64,000 nt of DNA from Pelodera strongyloides (lineage: Eukaryota > Nematoda > Chromadorea > Rhabditida > Rhabditidae), in contig JAANDG010000125.1 of NCBI GenBank assembly GCA_036852015.1, positions 124,001 through 188,000 of the forward strand, given 5' to 3'. Positions within the stretch are counted from its first letter, which is position 1. Every line of letters starts with the position of its first letter. The notes beneath the pieces are model-generated. The model worked only from the letters and a program-made list of their open reading frames with translations, searched no databases and was not told the origin of the DNA. Of this stretch, positions 50,233 to 59,314 are shown in pieces. A program made the translations under genes and the position numbers.

Positions 50233-50243
50233 TGGCGACCGCG
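50233..50243 (+). promoter_or_regulatory. Primer-binding site, probably tRNA-Arg
   Basis: TGGCGACCGCG immediately follows the LTR. It is complementary to a tRNA 3' end reading CGCGGTCG-CCA, which fits tRNA-Arg with a GACCGCG 5' acceptor arm (known from eukaryotic Arg tRNAs; assignment is inference). Complementarity stops after 11 nt. Confidence 0.7.
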
Positions 50244-50269
50244 CTTTGTGTGTTTTAAAGAACCTTCAT

Positions 50270-50760
50270 CCCATTCATTCCGCGCTCTTTTGCGCTACAA
50301 TTCCACGCTCCTTCGCGTTCTCATTCTTTGCGCTCGTCCGCGCCATCACCTCGCGCTCTTCGCGCTACAATTTCGCGCTCTTCGCGCTACAATTTCGCGC
50401 TCTTCGCGCTTCAATTCCGCGCCCTTCGCGCTTCAATTCCGCGCTCTTTTGCGCCTCCATCCCGCGCTCTTTCGCATTTTTCGTTCCGCGCTTTCTGCGC
50501 CTCACCTCGCGCTCTCGCGTCCCACCCACTGCGCGCTCTCTCGCGCTTCCATTCCGCGCTCCTTCGCGCTTCCGCGCTTTTCTGCGCCTCACGCTTCTCG
50601 CGTCCCACCCACTGCGCGCTCTCTCGCGCTTCCATTCCGCGTTCGCGCTCCCATTCCGCGTTCGCGCTCCCATTCCGCGTTCGCGCGTTCATTCCGCGCT
50701 CCTTCGCGCCTCTAGTCGCGCTCGTTTGCGCTTCCATTCCGCGCTCATTCCACGCGCACG
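50270..50760 (+). repeat. GC-rich leader array of degenerate short repeats
   Basis: Repeating units around TTCGCGCTACAATTTCGCGC, TTCGCGCTTCAATTCCGCGC and CATTCCGCGTTCGCGCTCC (about 19-22 bp), some in larger duplicated blocks (GTCCCACCCACTGCGCGCTC occurs twice, about 85 bp apart). Composition differs sharply from the AT-rich LTR. Because stop codons are scarce, three plus-strand frames stay open across it (50176-50903), but their Ala/Arg/Ser/Phe runs look non-coding. It lies between PBS and the polyprotein ATG and could hold packaging or translation-control structure. Confidence 0.8.
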
Positions 50761-50814
50761 GCTTTACACCCTCCCAGTCTCTGATATACTCTTATTCACT
50801 CTCCTCGAGTACAC

Positions 50815-53800
50815 ATGTCCGGTATAATACGGACCCAAATTGGGCGCCTCAAAGCGCGCCTAATCCACCTTGTATCCTCCACCACTCCTCTGCTCGCGAT
50901 TGACCACGAGTCAGACGAGTATGCGGACTTCGATAAGCTGCATGCCCTCTATCAGAAAATAGCTGGTTTTACTTCCTCCATTAATTCCGCACTCCAGGAC
51001 ATTAAAGTCCATGTCCTCGCCTGGTCCAACCTCATGCAATCCTTACGCGGCGATGAAGCCGAGAAGGAAGCCACTCTGTATGACCAGTATGTCACCAAAT
51101 ATGGTGACTATTCGGATGCCATTTCGCAGGCCGAATCCTCTCTCGACAGCCTCCGCACTATGGAACAGCTGATCAAGCATAGTCTCTCCACTTTTGAAGA
51201 CGATGCCCAACCTAAGTCCACTCCTACAACCAGTCCAATTTCCTCGAACGATCCTTCCTCCTCTCTACACGTGGAAGCCCGACTTCCTCGCTTACATTTA
51301 CGTAGGTTTTCGGGCATCCTCATCGATTGGCAACCCTTCTGGGAATGCTTTAAGGCTAATATCCATTCAAAAACTAACCTTGAACCTTACGTAAAGTTCA
51401 CCTATCTCTTGGGCTGCCTCGACGGCGAGGCCAAACAACTCGTGAATGGTCTGCCGCTTGATTCCTCCAACTATGCTATTGCCGTAGACCTCCTCAAGCA
51501 GCAGTATGACGATGTGTCTGCCATAACCCATTCTTTGCGATCGGATCTCCTTTCCGCTGTGTCCACGGGATCCTCCAATAGCGAACTATTAAGCCTTCTT
51601 AATGAGTTATATTCCACGTTTATGCGTCTGGAAAATCTGGGTGACGAGGCCGATACCACATTTCTCGCCCAGGTAATCCAATCGAAATTTCCGCGTAGAA
51701 TTATCAGCCGGGTTTATCGTAATCTTGATACCCAGCAACCTTCCGCAAAGGACCTCCTCGACGAAATCCGGAAGATCCTTCGCCAGGAAACTGCGATTGA
51801 TCGGATTACCGGGCCGCAAACAGCGCCCCATGGTCGGGCTACCACACTGGCCGCACCGACCACGCGCTCCTCGGGCCAACGACCCACTTCATCCGCTTCC
51901 CGTCCACAGGGACAAGGGTTTTCCAATAGGAATCCTCATTCTTCACCTAGGAGTCCTCAGCCACCTCCTTCCTCTCCTTACTGCACATATTGTGCCTCGT
52001 CGGGCCATCACCCATCTGAATGCTCCACCGTTCCGCTAGTTAAGGAACGCATAGCCTTCCTGACAAAAGAAGAACGTTGCAAACAATGCTTGCGGCCGGG
52101 TCATCGACCACCTGAATGTACCCGACCGCCCTGTTTTCACTGCAGGGGTAGCCATCATCGGTCGGTGTGCTATGAGTTCCATGTTAAGAACACCTCTAAA
52201 TCCACATCTCCACAGAGTGGCTCCAATGCTATTCGGGGTAAGCCTCAAAAGGCTCAAAAACCAAAACCTTCCTCGCGTCCTGCAGAACGCGCTCCACCTC
52301 CACACGCCCCATCCTCTTCAACCCAATCCTCCAACAAGCCTAGTCAAACTCACCGCGTCGTCGCGATGGCTGCGGTTCCACCTAACCAATCTATCCCGGA
52401 CAACGGTTCAGAAACCGTACTTCTTATGTGTGCCCCCATCACACTCCGCAATCCTGATGATTCCTCTCAAACGGTATCATCCACCGTACTGCTTGATTCC
52501 GGATCCACCCGGTCCTACATTTCCGAGCAGGTAGCCTCTGATCTAAAACTTCAAAGTCAGGGACTTGAACAACTCTCCGTTAGTACGTTTGGCAGTGCAC
52601 AGCCAATCCATCTTACTTCCACGCGCCACCGTCTAGGTCTTCAACTATCCTCTGGTGAGATTCGGGAGATCACCGTAACCTCGGCCTCCCATCTCACTGG
52701 CCGCTTGCAAACAGCGGCTATGTCCCCGGAGATGGGCGATAATATCAGCACATCTCTTCCTCTTTCCGCGATCACGTCCTCTACTCCCGGTATCCTCTTA
52801 GGTTCCGATGTGATGTGGGATTTCATTCTACATCCCGATACCACATTCACTCCTCTATCCTCTGGCTTCAAGCGAGTAGATTGTCCTCTAGGCACCTTCA
52901 TAGTGGGCAATGGATTCCTCAAGTCCTATTCCGCACAGTCCGCACAACTCGGAGTACAGACTGAACGTGCCTATGCGGCTATTGAGAATCCTCCTCCCGA
53001 TGTGGACATCTTGTGGAAGCTGGACTCCATCGGAATCACGGACGATCCCAATGCCTCTGATGATACGATCTGCAGACAGATGACAATGGACACTATTGTC
53101 CAGGTTGGTGACCGCTATGCTGTTAAATGGCCTTATAAGTCCTCTAATCCGCGCATTAGCTCCAATTTGTCTCTTTGCTATGCGCGCCTGCAAGGTGTTC
53201 TACGTTCTCTGCGTAAGGACCCAGTCTTACTAGCCAAATACAGCGAAACATTTGTGGAACAAGAAGCTCAAGGTATCATTGAACGGGTTGACTTAGCTTC
53301 CTCTGACGGTCCTTTGGTCCACTACCTCCCTCATCACGGGGTGGTGAACCCCAAGAAACTCCGCATAGTATTTGATGGTTCCGCGAAGCAGCAGGGGTTT
53401 AACTCCCTTAACGAGGAGCTCTACAGAGGTCCCGTTACCGTTCCCCATATAGCCGGCATCCTCACGCGCGCTCGCTTTGATAAATATATCCTTGTCTCTG
53501 ACATAGAAAAGGCTTTCCTCCAAGTCGCGCTCCAGCTCGAGGATCGCGATGTCTGCCGATTCCTCTGGCTTAAGGACCCTTCCCAACCCCTCGCACAAGA
53601 CAACTTACTAGTGTATCGTTTTTGCCGAGTCCCTTTCGGGATCATTTCCTCTCCGTGGCTGCTTTCAGCTACCATCGAACACCACCTCCACAATGTTCAT
53701 ACTCCTCTTGCTAGCACCATCTTGCGTAACCTTTACGTAGATAACGTCCTTCTCGGTGCTTCCGATGCCGAACACGCCCAGGGTCTCTATAATGAAACTC

Positions 53801-56800
53801 GCTCCCTTTTTGCTCAAGCGTCCATGAACCTCCGTGACTGGGCGTCTAACAATCCCCAATTCAACGACTTCCTCCGATCCGAAGGCGAAATTCCACCCGC
53901 ACACTTAAAGCTGCTCGGTATTCTGTGGCACACAGATCTTGATCACTTTGAGATCACCGTTCCCCATATGACGCTTCCCACATCAATCACCAAGCGTACC
54001 ATCCTCCAGTATATAAACGCCATCTTTGATCCTCTGGGGTGGATTTCCCCAGTGATCCTTCACAAGAGGCTCTTCCTCCAAACCCTCTGGAGAGAACAGC
54101 TTCGTTGGGACGATCCACTTCCTCCACATTACCAAACCATATGGGAAGATCTTAATCCTCAAGCTTCCCCTTCCACAATTTTCCACGTTCCTCGCTTGGT
54201 ATCCCACAATGACGGCGAGTCATTCGAGCTACATATTTTTTGTGACGCCAGCGCCAAAGCATATGGGGCGGCGGCATATCTCCGCGTCATTCACCCTACC
54301 ATGCCCACACGCTCATTCCTCCTATTTTCGAAAAGTCGCGTCAGCCCAACGACTACTATGACCATTCCCAAACTTGAGCTCACCGCTCTACTCCTCGGTG
54401 TCCGTATTTTCCATTTTTTAGTGAAAGAGCTCGAGGTTCCTCTAGCAAACACAGTCATCTGGGGTGACTCCCAATGTGTATTGCACTGGGTGCGCGCAAA
54501 TCGTCATGTGTCCGTATATGTTGACAATCGTGTACGAGAGATCCGTTCCGTTCCTCCCGATCTCATATTTGCACATATCCCTACGGAAGAGAACCCAGCG
54601 GACATCCTCTCCCGTGGAATGCAACCGGAGGAACTACAGAACTCCTCGATGTGGTGGAATGGACCCGAGCGAATCCGATCAGATGACCCTCTCAAGGAAA
54701 TACAAGTTAGTTTCTCCATTGAGGATGTTCCTGAACCAGAGCTCACCCTTTCCGCCATTGAAACTAACCAGTACCAGTCATTGATTTGTTACGATCGGTT
54801 TTCCACGTTCGATTCTCTCCTCAACACCCTTATCTTGATACTCCTATTTCTGCAAAGAATTAGGAAATCCGTATCCTCGAATATTCTCCTCGCTAACCCT
54901 ACTAGTGCAAACGCGCGCTTTATGCTCTTCAAAATGGCTCAGACAGAATGCCCTCCCGACGACACTGTTATCCGCAATCTGCACCTATACTTAGATGACC
55001 ATGGCCTATGGCGCAGCCGAGGGCGTATTGACAGTGCTGCCCTATCATTCGACACTCGTAATCCCATCTACCTTCCCCGTGACCACAAAATCACGTCCCT
55101 TTACATTTTGCATGTTCATTCCTCTGCAGCGCATGCTGGAGTAAACCAGTGCCTATCCGACCTTCGTCGTACCGTCTGGATCCCCAAGGCCCGCTCTAAA
55201 ATCAAGTCTGTTATTCGCTGCGACTGTTTTCATTGCCGCAAGCTGCAGTCCCTACCATATAAACTGCCTGACATGCCTCCTCTACCCGAGTCCCGCACGA
55301 TCCCCACCCGCCCTTTTTCCCACATTGGGGTCGATTATATGGGACCATTCTCTATTCGTAATATGACCGGTTCTATCGTCAAGACTTGGATTGTCATATT
55401 CACATGTATGTTCTCTCGCGCTATCCACTGTGAAGTTGTACCTTCCTACAATGCCGAGGGATTCATACAAGCATTCCGCCGCTTTGTAAGTCGACGCGGC
55501 AAACCTATTCTCATCAATTCTGACCATGGTACGCAGTTGGTATTATGCGCTTCCACTCTCCAATCTGACCTATTCCGTGACTTCTGCAATCGCTTTGAGT
55601 TCACATGGACTTTCAATACTGAGAAAGCTCCTTGGAAAGGGTCACACTTTGAACGACTTATTGGCATTTTCAAATCCGCTTTGCGCCATGCTATTGGGCG
55701 TCAAGTCCTCGACCGCGATAATTTCCTCACTACGGTTACTGAGATTGAAGCCATCGTCAATTCCCGTCCTCTGACTTACATTTCCGACGATATTGACCTA
55801 ATTCCTCTGCGCCCATGCGACTTCCTCATACGTGGCGCTTGCATGACGCCTTATGATATTCCTCCATTCGATTCTGCTGATGAAGACTATCATCCCACCC
55901 CTTCATCGCGCGAACGTCTGCTTGCGTTCTGGTCACGTAGTAACGTAGTCACTACCACTTTCCTCCAGCAATGGACGGAGCAATATCTCCTCAGCCTGCG
56001 GGAACATAGCTCATGGACCCACAAGCAAAAGTCCACTTGCTCACGAACACCTTGCGTCGGCGACGTTGTCCTCATAGAACACGACCAAGACGCCAAAACC
56101 CACTGGAGACTAGGTAAAATTATTTCCTTTCCTCCTACTGTTCCTATCCGCGAAGCAACTATACGCACTCATACCTGTACCCGACATGAACCTAATATCG
56201 AGTTCCACATGACTATTACGGACCTTACACGTCCGATTAACATGTTATATCCGCTAGAGTTGACGGCTCCTGTTGCCACTCCTCCTCCATCCCCAACACT
56301 GCAGCCTCCTCCCGAGCTTGCCCCACGACGCTCCTCCCGCATAGCGTCCTTACCCACGAAATCCTACGTGTTTTTCGCATTTTGCATCCTCCTCGCCTCT
56401 CCCACCTTTGCCCTATCCTCCTCAGGGCAGTGTCCCAGTTATACGGACACCTCCACGTCAATCCACTTATCTGCTTGTTCCCTTCCCTCCTATTCCATCC
56501 ACCGCATTCATGATGCTCATTGCTGGATTCCGCAGACATGTTTGAACAGTAGGTCATATGATCATTACTGTCGATCCTCGTGTCATGTCTGCCCAGTATG
56601 GTCCACGTACTGCACGGACTACTCTGGACGCTACGTACAGTGGACACTCGAAAATGCTGACCTCGTGAATTCCACGGTGACAGCTTTCCAATCCGAGATT
56701 TGCTCTTGGAAATCCTCTCCTCAATGTGATTCCCTGTCCACGACCCGAAACTGTGTTGTCATTACTCTGCTGGACAACACCAGTCACTACCTTACTACTT

Positions 56801-59235
56801 CCACTATTCGTATCACCGATTTCTCCGACATCGATCCACCGATATGTATCGGAGAAGGTGATGCTTATGGGCCTCCCACCTATTGTGCTGTTCACCCTTG
56901 CTCTCTCAATGGGACTAAATTTTGCTACTTTGATCAACCTGGCTTACACTTCCTCACAGGTGTTTCCACCGCCATTCCATTGAAGGCATACGGATATGCA
57001 CAGTGCACCTTCTACGCACATCCACCCGCCTCCTCTCTACCATCCTCCTCCCATTCCGCTCCCAATTCCTCGGTTATTTGTGTAGATGGAGGTATTCAGA
57101 TCGGCTCTGATTTGCGATCCATCATTGTGGAAGTATGCATTTATTCCACATGCTCCATTCATAACCTCTCCTCCTCCACCTCTATTCGTGGATGGACCCT
57201 CCCCGTCCCCTTGGAAATGACCCAATGGGATTTCCCCGTGGCCACGAACATTTGGTCTAATGGTATTCAGATCTTCCATGATGAGCGGGAGTGCCGCCAT
57301 ACTTCATTTTGTCGTCAACACCGCTGTCATTTGTGCTGGTCTTACCTATCCCATTTCTCCCAGTGCGCCTCTGCATGGGAAATTATTCTCCTGACTCTAA
57401 GCATTATCGCCTGTCTGTTGATATTTCTCTGCGTAATTCGCATTATTATGTCCATCTATATATGCGGACTCATTCTTGCCCGTGTCCTCAAATTCGGTTA
57501 CTTCCTCGTCTTACTTCCCTATCGGCTCGCGCGGTTTTTGCTCCTCTATCTGCGTTGTCGACGTGGTTCCCCGGATTCTCCCATGGTACCTTCCTCACGA
57601 CGCCGTATTCGTCGACGAGTGCGCACAGCAGTACAAACTACCGTCTTGCTCATGTGCATTGCCTTTCGCCCGCTCGCTCATGCTTGGGACCAGGTAGCAC
57701 ATCTCGATTCTAGTTCCACGACTTGTAGCCGTCACCCTAATGGGACGTTCCAATGTTCCACTAGCACATCCCATCTCCTCACTCTCCGCTCCGCATCCTC
57801 ATCTGTAGGCCTCACGCTTACCACCAGGGACAACATTCCCGTTGGCTCCCTCACACTACGCTACACATCCCTAACATACCAGTGTAACCGCCAACATCAG
57901 TACTATACACGTAATCACTTGTTTGAAGTGCATAGTGTGAAGCGCTGTCCAATGTCTGGCTCATGCGCTAATAAAGAGCACAATTGTGCTCACCTTCCTT
58001 CCACTTCCACACTTCCCGAATTCGATTCGATCATTAACGAGTCTCCAGGTTATTCCTATTGTGCTGAATCGAGTGGTTGCTGGATCCAAGGTTGCGGTCT
58101 CTGCACTTCCGCTTGTCTCTTTTACCGCGTCATTGCGGTTCCTCGTTCCAACACGGTATATCAAGTTTTCACTTGTCCTTCCTTCCGCCCGGTCGTTGCG
58201 TTAAAGGTTAGCATCGACACTCCCACTAGCTCCACTAGGTACAAACAAGTTCTACAGCCTGGAGTCTACACACGCATTTCCGATGCGCTTTCCGTCAGTC
58301 TCGTGTCCACGTCCGTTCCCCATACTCCTCTCCTCGGATCATCATTCCTCCGCAACATGGACACCGGTCAGGTTGGTCTCGTTTCTGCCTCCCCAGTACA
58401 CCAACCTCAACCAGGGCTGGTTGGACAATTGCAGTGCTCCTCCCGACATCATGCTGTGCACTTCAATTGCACGTTCACTAGTCGGGTATGTCAATGTCGC
58501 ACCACAGAAACCAACGCCAATTGTGACTGTTCCACTTTTGATCTGAATAACTACTTTTCTAACCCAGAAATAGTCCTCCCAGTAACGCACGGCGATGTTC
58601 TTCTTCATCCCTATGAAGACTCAGTTTCTGCAGTCTTTACTCATTCCACAAGCTTCCAACTACAAGTCGATATTAACAAGTTCCTCTCCTCCTTCACCTA
58701 TGACCACAGTACTTGCACCGCTATCGCATCCCCTCTAGTCGGATGCTTCAACTGCGTGCCCGGTGCTCGTTCCAATATTACTTGCTCCACAGACTTTGGA
58801 AGTACCCTAGGTCTCCTCAGTTGTGGAGACAACATCTTTTCTATACCATGCTCCCCACAGGGTTCTCCTCTCACGCTCACTTTCCACCAAAATCGCTCCA
58901 CGACAGACATTGCCTGCCAACTTAAGTGTCCGGCAAGCCGCACATCCCTCCACGTTATCGGTCAATTATTCGATGTTACTCCGCTCTCTGTCTTCGGCGA
59001 CTCCTCCGTTCGCTCCATCTTGAGTAACGTTTCTTACACTACCCTAGGTTCCTTCCTCAATAACATCCATTTTCCTTCCCTTTCCATCCTCTCCTTCATC
59101 ACATCTTGGTTAACCTACCTACGTTATGTTGGCTTTGGCTTACTCTTTATCCTACTCTTGTACGTCTTTTTTCAATTTCGTTCATGTTGTATTCTCTTTC
59201 GCTTCCTACGTCACCTCCCCAAGAAAGATTTGTAA
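50815..59235 (+). CDS. Gag-protease-RT-RNase H-integrase-envelope polyprotein (2806 aa)
   Basis: One uninterrupted ORF from the ATG at 50815. Approximate residues: 1-130 helical Gag N-terminus; 156-300 DUF1759-type Gag core (RLPRLHLRRFSG); 390-454 three CCHC knuckles; Asp561 in DSGS, the DUF1758 aspartic protease; 820-1010 RT with Asp896 (SDIEKAF) and YVDN at 974-977; RNase H with Asp1144 (FCDAS); integrase zinc H/H/C/C 1433-1472; core D1507, D1570, E1613; 1745-1790 DUF5641-like. From about 1850 the ORF becomes envelope-like: a signal-type hydrophobic segment, a Cys- and NxS/T-rich ectodomain, membrane segment(s) 2189-2235, an Arg-rich furin-like RRIRRR (about 2263), a second hydrophobic leader (2271-2290), a second Cys-rich ectodomain and a C-terminal anchor (2771-2790). 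The two-part plan fits the phlebovirus Gn/Gc-like envelopes of nematode BEL elements. The gag-pol-env fusion without frameshift or stop is notable; cleavage or splicing must separate the products. Confidence 0.95.
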   Translation: MSGIIRTQIGRLKARLIHLVSSTTPLLAIDHESDEYADFDKLHALYQKIAGFTSSINSALQDIKVHVLAWSNLMQSLRGDEAEKEATLYDQYVTKYGDYSDAISQAESSLDSLRTMEQLIKHSLSTFEDDAQPKSTPTTSPISSNDPSSSLHVEARLPRLHLRRFSGILIDWQPFWECFKANIHSKTNLEPYVKFTYLLGCLDGEAKQLVNGLPLDSSNYAIAVDLLKQQYDDVSAITHSLRSDLLSAVSTGSSNSELLSLLNELYSTFMRLENLGDEADTTFLAQVIQSKFPRRIISRVYRNLDTQQPSAKDLLDEIRKILRQETAIDRITGPQTAPHGRATTLAAPTTRSSGQRPTSSASRPQGQGFSNRNPHSSPRSPQPPPSSPYCTYCASSGHHPSECSTVPLVKERIAFLTKEERCKQCLRPGHRPPECTRPPCFHCRGSHHRSVCYEFHVKNTSKSTSPQSGSNAIRGKPQKAQKPKPSSRPAERAPPPHAPSSSTQSSNKPSQTHRVVAMAAVPPNQSIPDNGSETVLLMCAPITLRNPDDSSQTVSSTVLLDSGSTRSYISEQVASDLKLQSQGLEQLSVSTFGSAQPIHLTSTRHRLGLQLSSGEIREITVTSASHLTGRLQTAAMSPEMGDNISTSLPLSAITSSTPGILLGSDVMWDFILHPDTTFTPLSSGFKRVDCPLGTFIVGNGFLKSYSAQSAQLGVQTERAYAAIENPPPDVDILWKLDSIGITDDPNASDDTICRQMTMDTIVQVGDRYAVKWPYKSSNPRISSNLSLCYARLQGVLRSLRKDPVLLAKYSETFVEQEAQGIIERVDLASSDGPLVHYLPHHGVVNPKKLRIVFDGSAKQQGFNSLNEELYRGPVTVPHIAGILTRARFDKYILVSDIEKAFLQVALQLEDRDVCRFLWLKDPSQPLAQDNLLVYRFCRVPFGIISSPWLLSATIEHHLHNVHTPLASTILRNLYVDNVLLGASDAEHAQGLYNETRSLFAQASMNLRDWASNNPQFNDFLRSEGEIPPAHLKLLGILWHTDLDHFEITVPHMTLPTSITKRTILQYINAIFDPLGWISPVILHKRLFLQTLWREQLRWDDPLPPHYQTIWEDLNPQASPSTIFHVPRLVSHNDGESFELHIFCDASAKAYGAAAYLRVIHPTMPTRSFLLFSKSRVSPTTTMTIPKLELTALLLGVRIFHFLVKELEVPLANTVIWGDSQCVLHWVRANRHVSVYVDNRVREIRSVPPDLIFAHIPTEENPADILSRGMQPEELQNSSMWWNGPERIRSDDPLKEIQVSFSIEDVPEPELTLSAIETNQYQSLICYDRFSTFDSLLNTLILILLFLQRIRKSVSSNILLANPTSANARFMLFKMAQTECPPDDTVIRNLHLYLDDHGLWRSRGRIDSAALSFDTRNPIYLPRDHKITSLYILHVHSSAAHAGVNQCLSDLRRTVWIPKARSKIKSVIRCDCFHCRKLQSLPYKLPDMPPLPESRTIPTRPFSHIGVDYMGPFSIRNMTGSIVKTWIVIFTCMFSRAIHCEVVPSYNAEGFIQAFRRFVSRRGKPILINSDHGTQLVLCASTLQSDLFRDFCNRFEFTWTFNTEKAPWKGSHFERLIGIFKSALRHAIGRQVLDRDNFLTTVTEIEAIVNSRPLTYISDDIDLIPLRPCDFLIRGACMTPYDIPPFDSADEDYHPTPSSRERLLAFWSRSNVVTTTFLQQWTEQYLLSLREHSSWTHKQKSTCSRTPCVGDVVLIEHDQDAKTHWRLGKIISFPPTVPIREATIRTHTCTRHEPNIEFHMTITDLTRPINMLYPLELTAPVATPPPSPTLQPPPELAPRRSSRIASLPTKSYVFFAFCILLASPTFALSSSGQCPSYTDTSTSIHLSACSLPSYSIHRIHDAHCWIPQTCLNSRSYDHYCRSSCHVCPVWSTYCTDYSGRYVQWTLENADLVNSTVTAFQSEICSWKSSPQCDSLSTTRNCVVITLLDNTSHYLTTSTIRITDFSDIDPPICIGEGDAYGPPTYCAVHPCSLNGTKFCYFDQPGLHFLTGVSTAIPLKAYGYAQCTFYAHPPASSLPSSSHSAPNSSVICVDGGIQIGSDLRSIIVEVCIYSTCSIHNLSSSTSIRGWTLPVPLEMTQWDFPVATNIWSNGIQIFHDERECRHTSFCRQHRCHLCWSYLSHFSQCASAWEIILLTLSIIACLLIFLCVIRIIMSIYICGLILARVLKFGYFLVLLPYRLARFLLLYLRCRRGSPDSPMVPSSRRRIRRRVRTAVQTTVLLMCIAFRPLAHAWDQVAHLDSSSTTCSRHPNGTFQCSTSTSHLLTLRSASSSVGLTLTTRDNIPVGSLTLRYTSLTYQCNRQHQYYTRNHLFEVHSVKRCPMSGSCANKEHNCAHLPSTSTLPEFDSIINESPGYSYCAESSGCWIQGCGLCTSACLFYRVIAVPRSNTVYQVFTCPSFRPVVALKVSIDTPTSSTRYKQVLQPGVYTRISDALSVSLVSTSVPHTPLLGSSFLRNMDTGQVGLVSASPVHQPQPGLVGQLQCSSRHHAVHFNCTFTSRVCQCRTTETNANCDCSTFDLNNYFSNPEIVLPVTHGDVLLHPYEDSVSAVFTHSTSFQLQVDINKFLSSFTYDHSTCTAIASPLVGCFNCVPGARSNITCSTDFGSTLGLLSCGDNIFSIPCSPQGSPLTLTFHQNRSTTDIACQLKCPASRTSLHVIGQLFDVTPLSVFGDSSVRSILSNVSYTTLGSFLNNIHFPSLSILSFITSWLTYLRYVGFGLLFILLLYVFFQFRSCCILFRFLRHLPKKDL

Positions 59236-59314
59236 TATCCATCATCACGTATACCCTCCGCTGGTCCCTATATGTACATCCCACTTCCTGGGCAATAACT
59301 ATCTCAGATTCCAG

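Noticed and set aside
50176..50903. Three overlapping long plus-strand frames in the retroelement leader
   Set aside because: They arise from stop-poor GC-rich tandem repeats; encoded sequence is periodic Ala/Arg/Ser/Phe in every frame and matches no domain.
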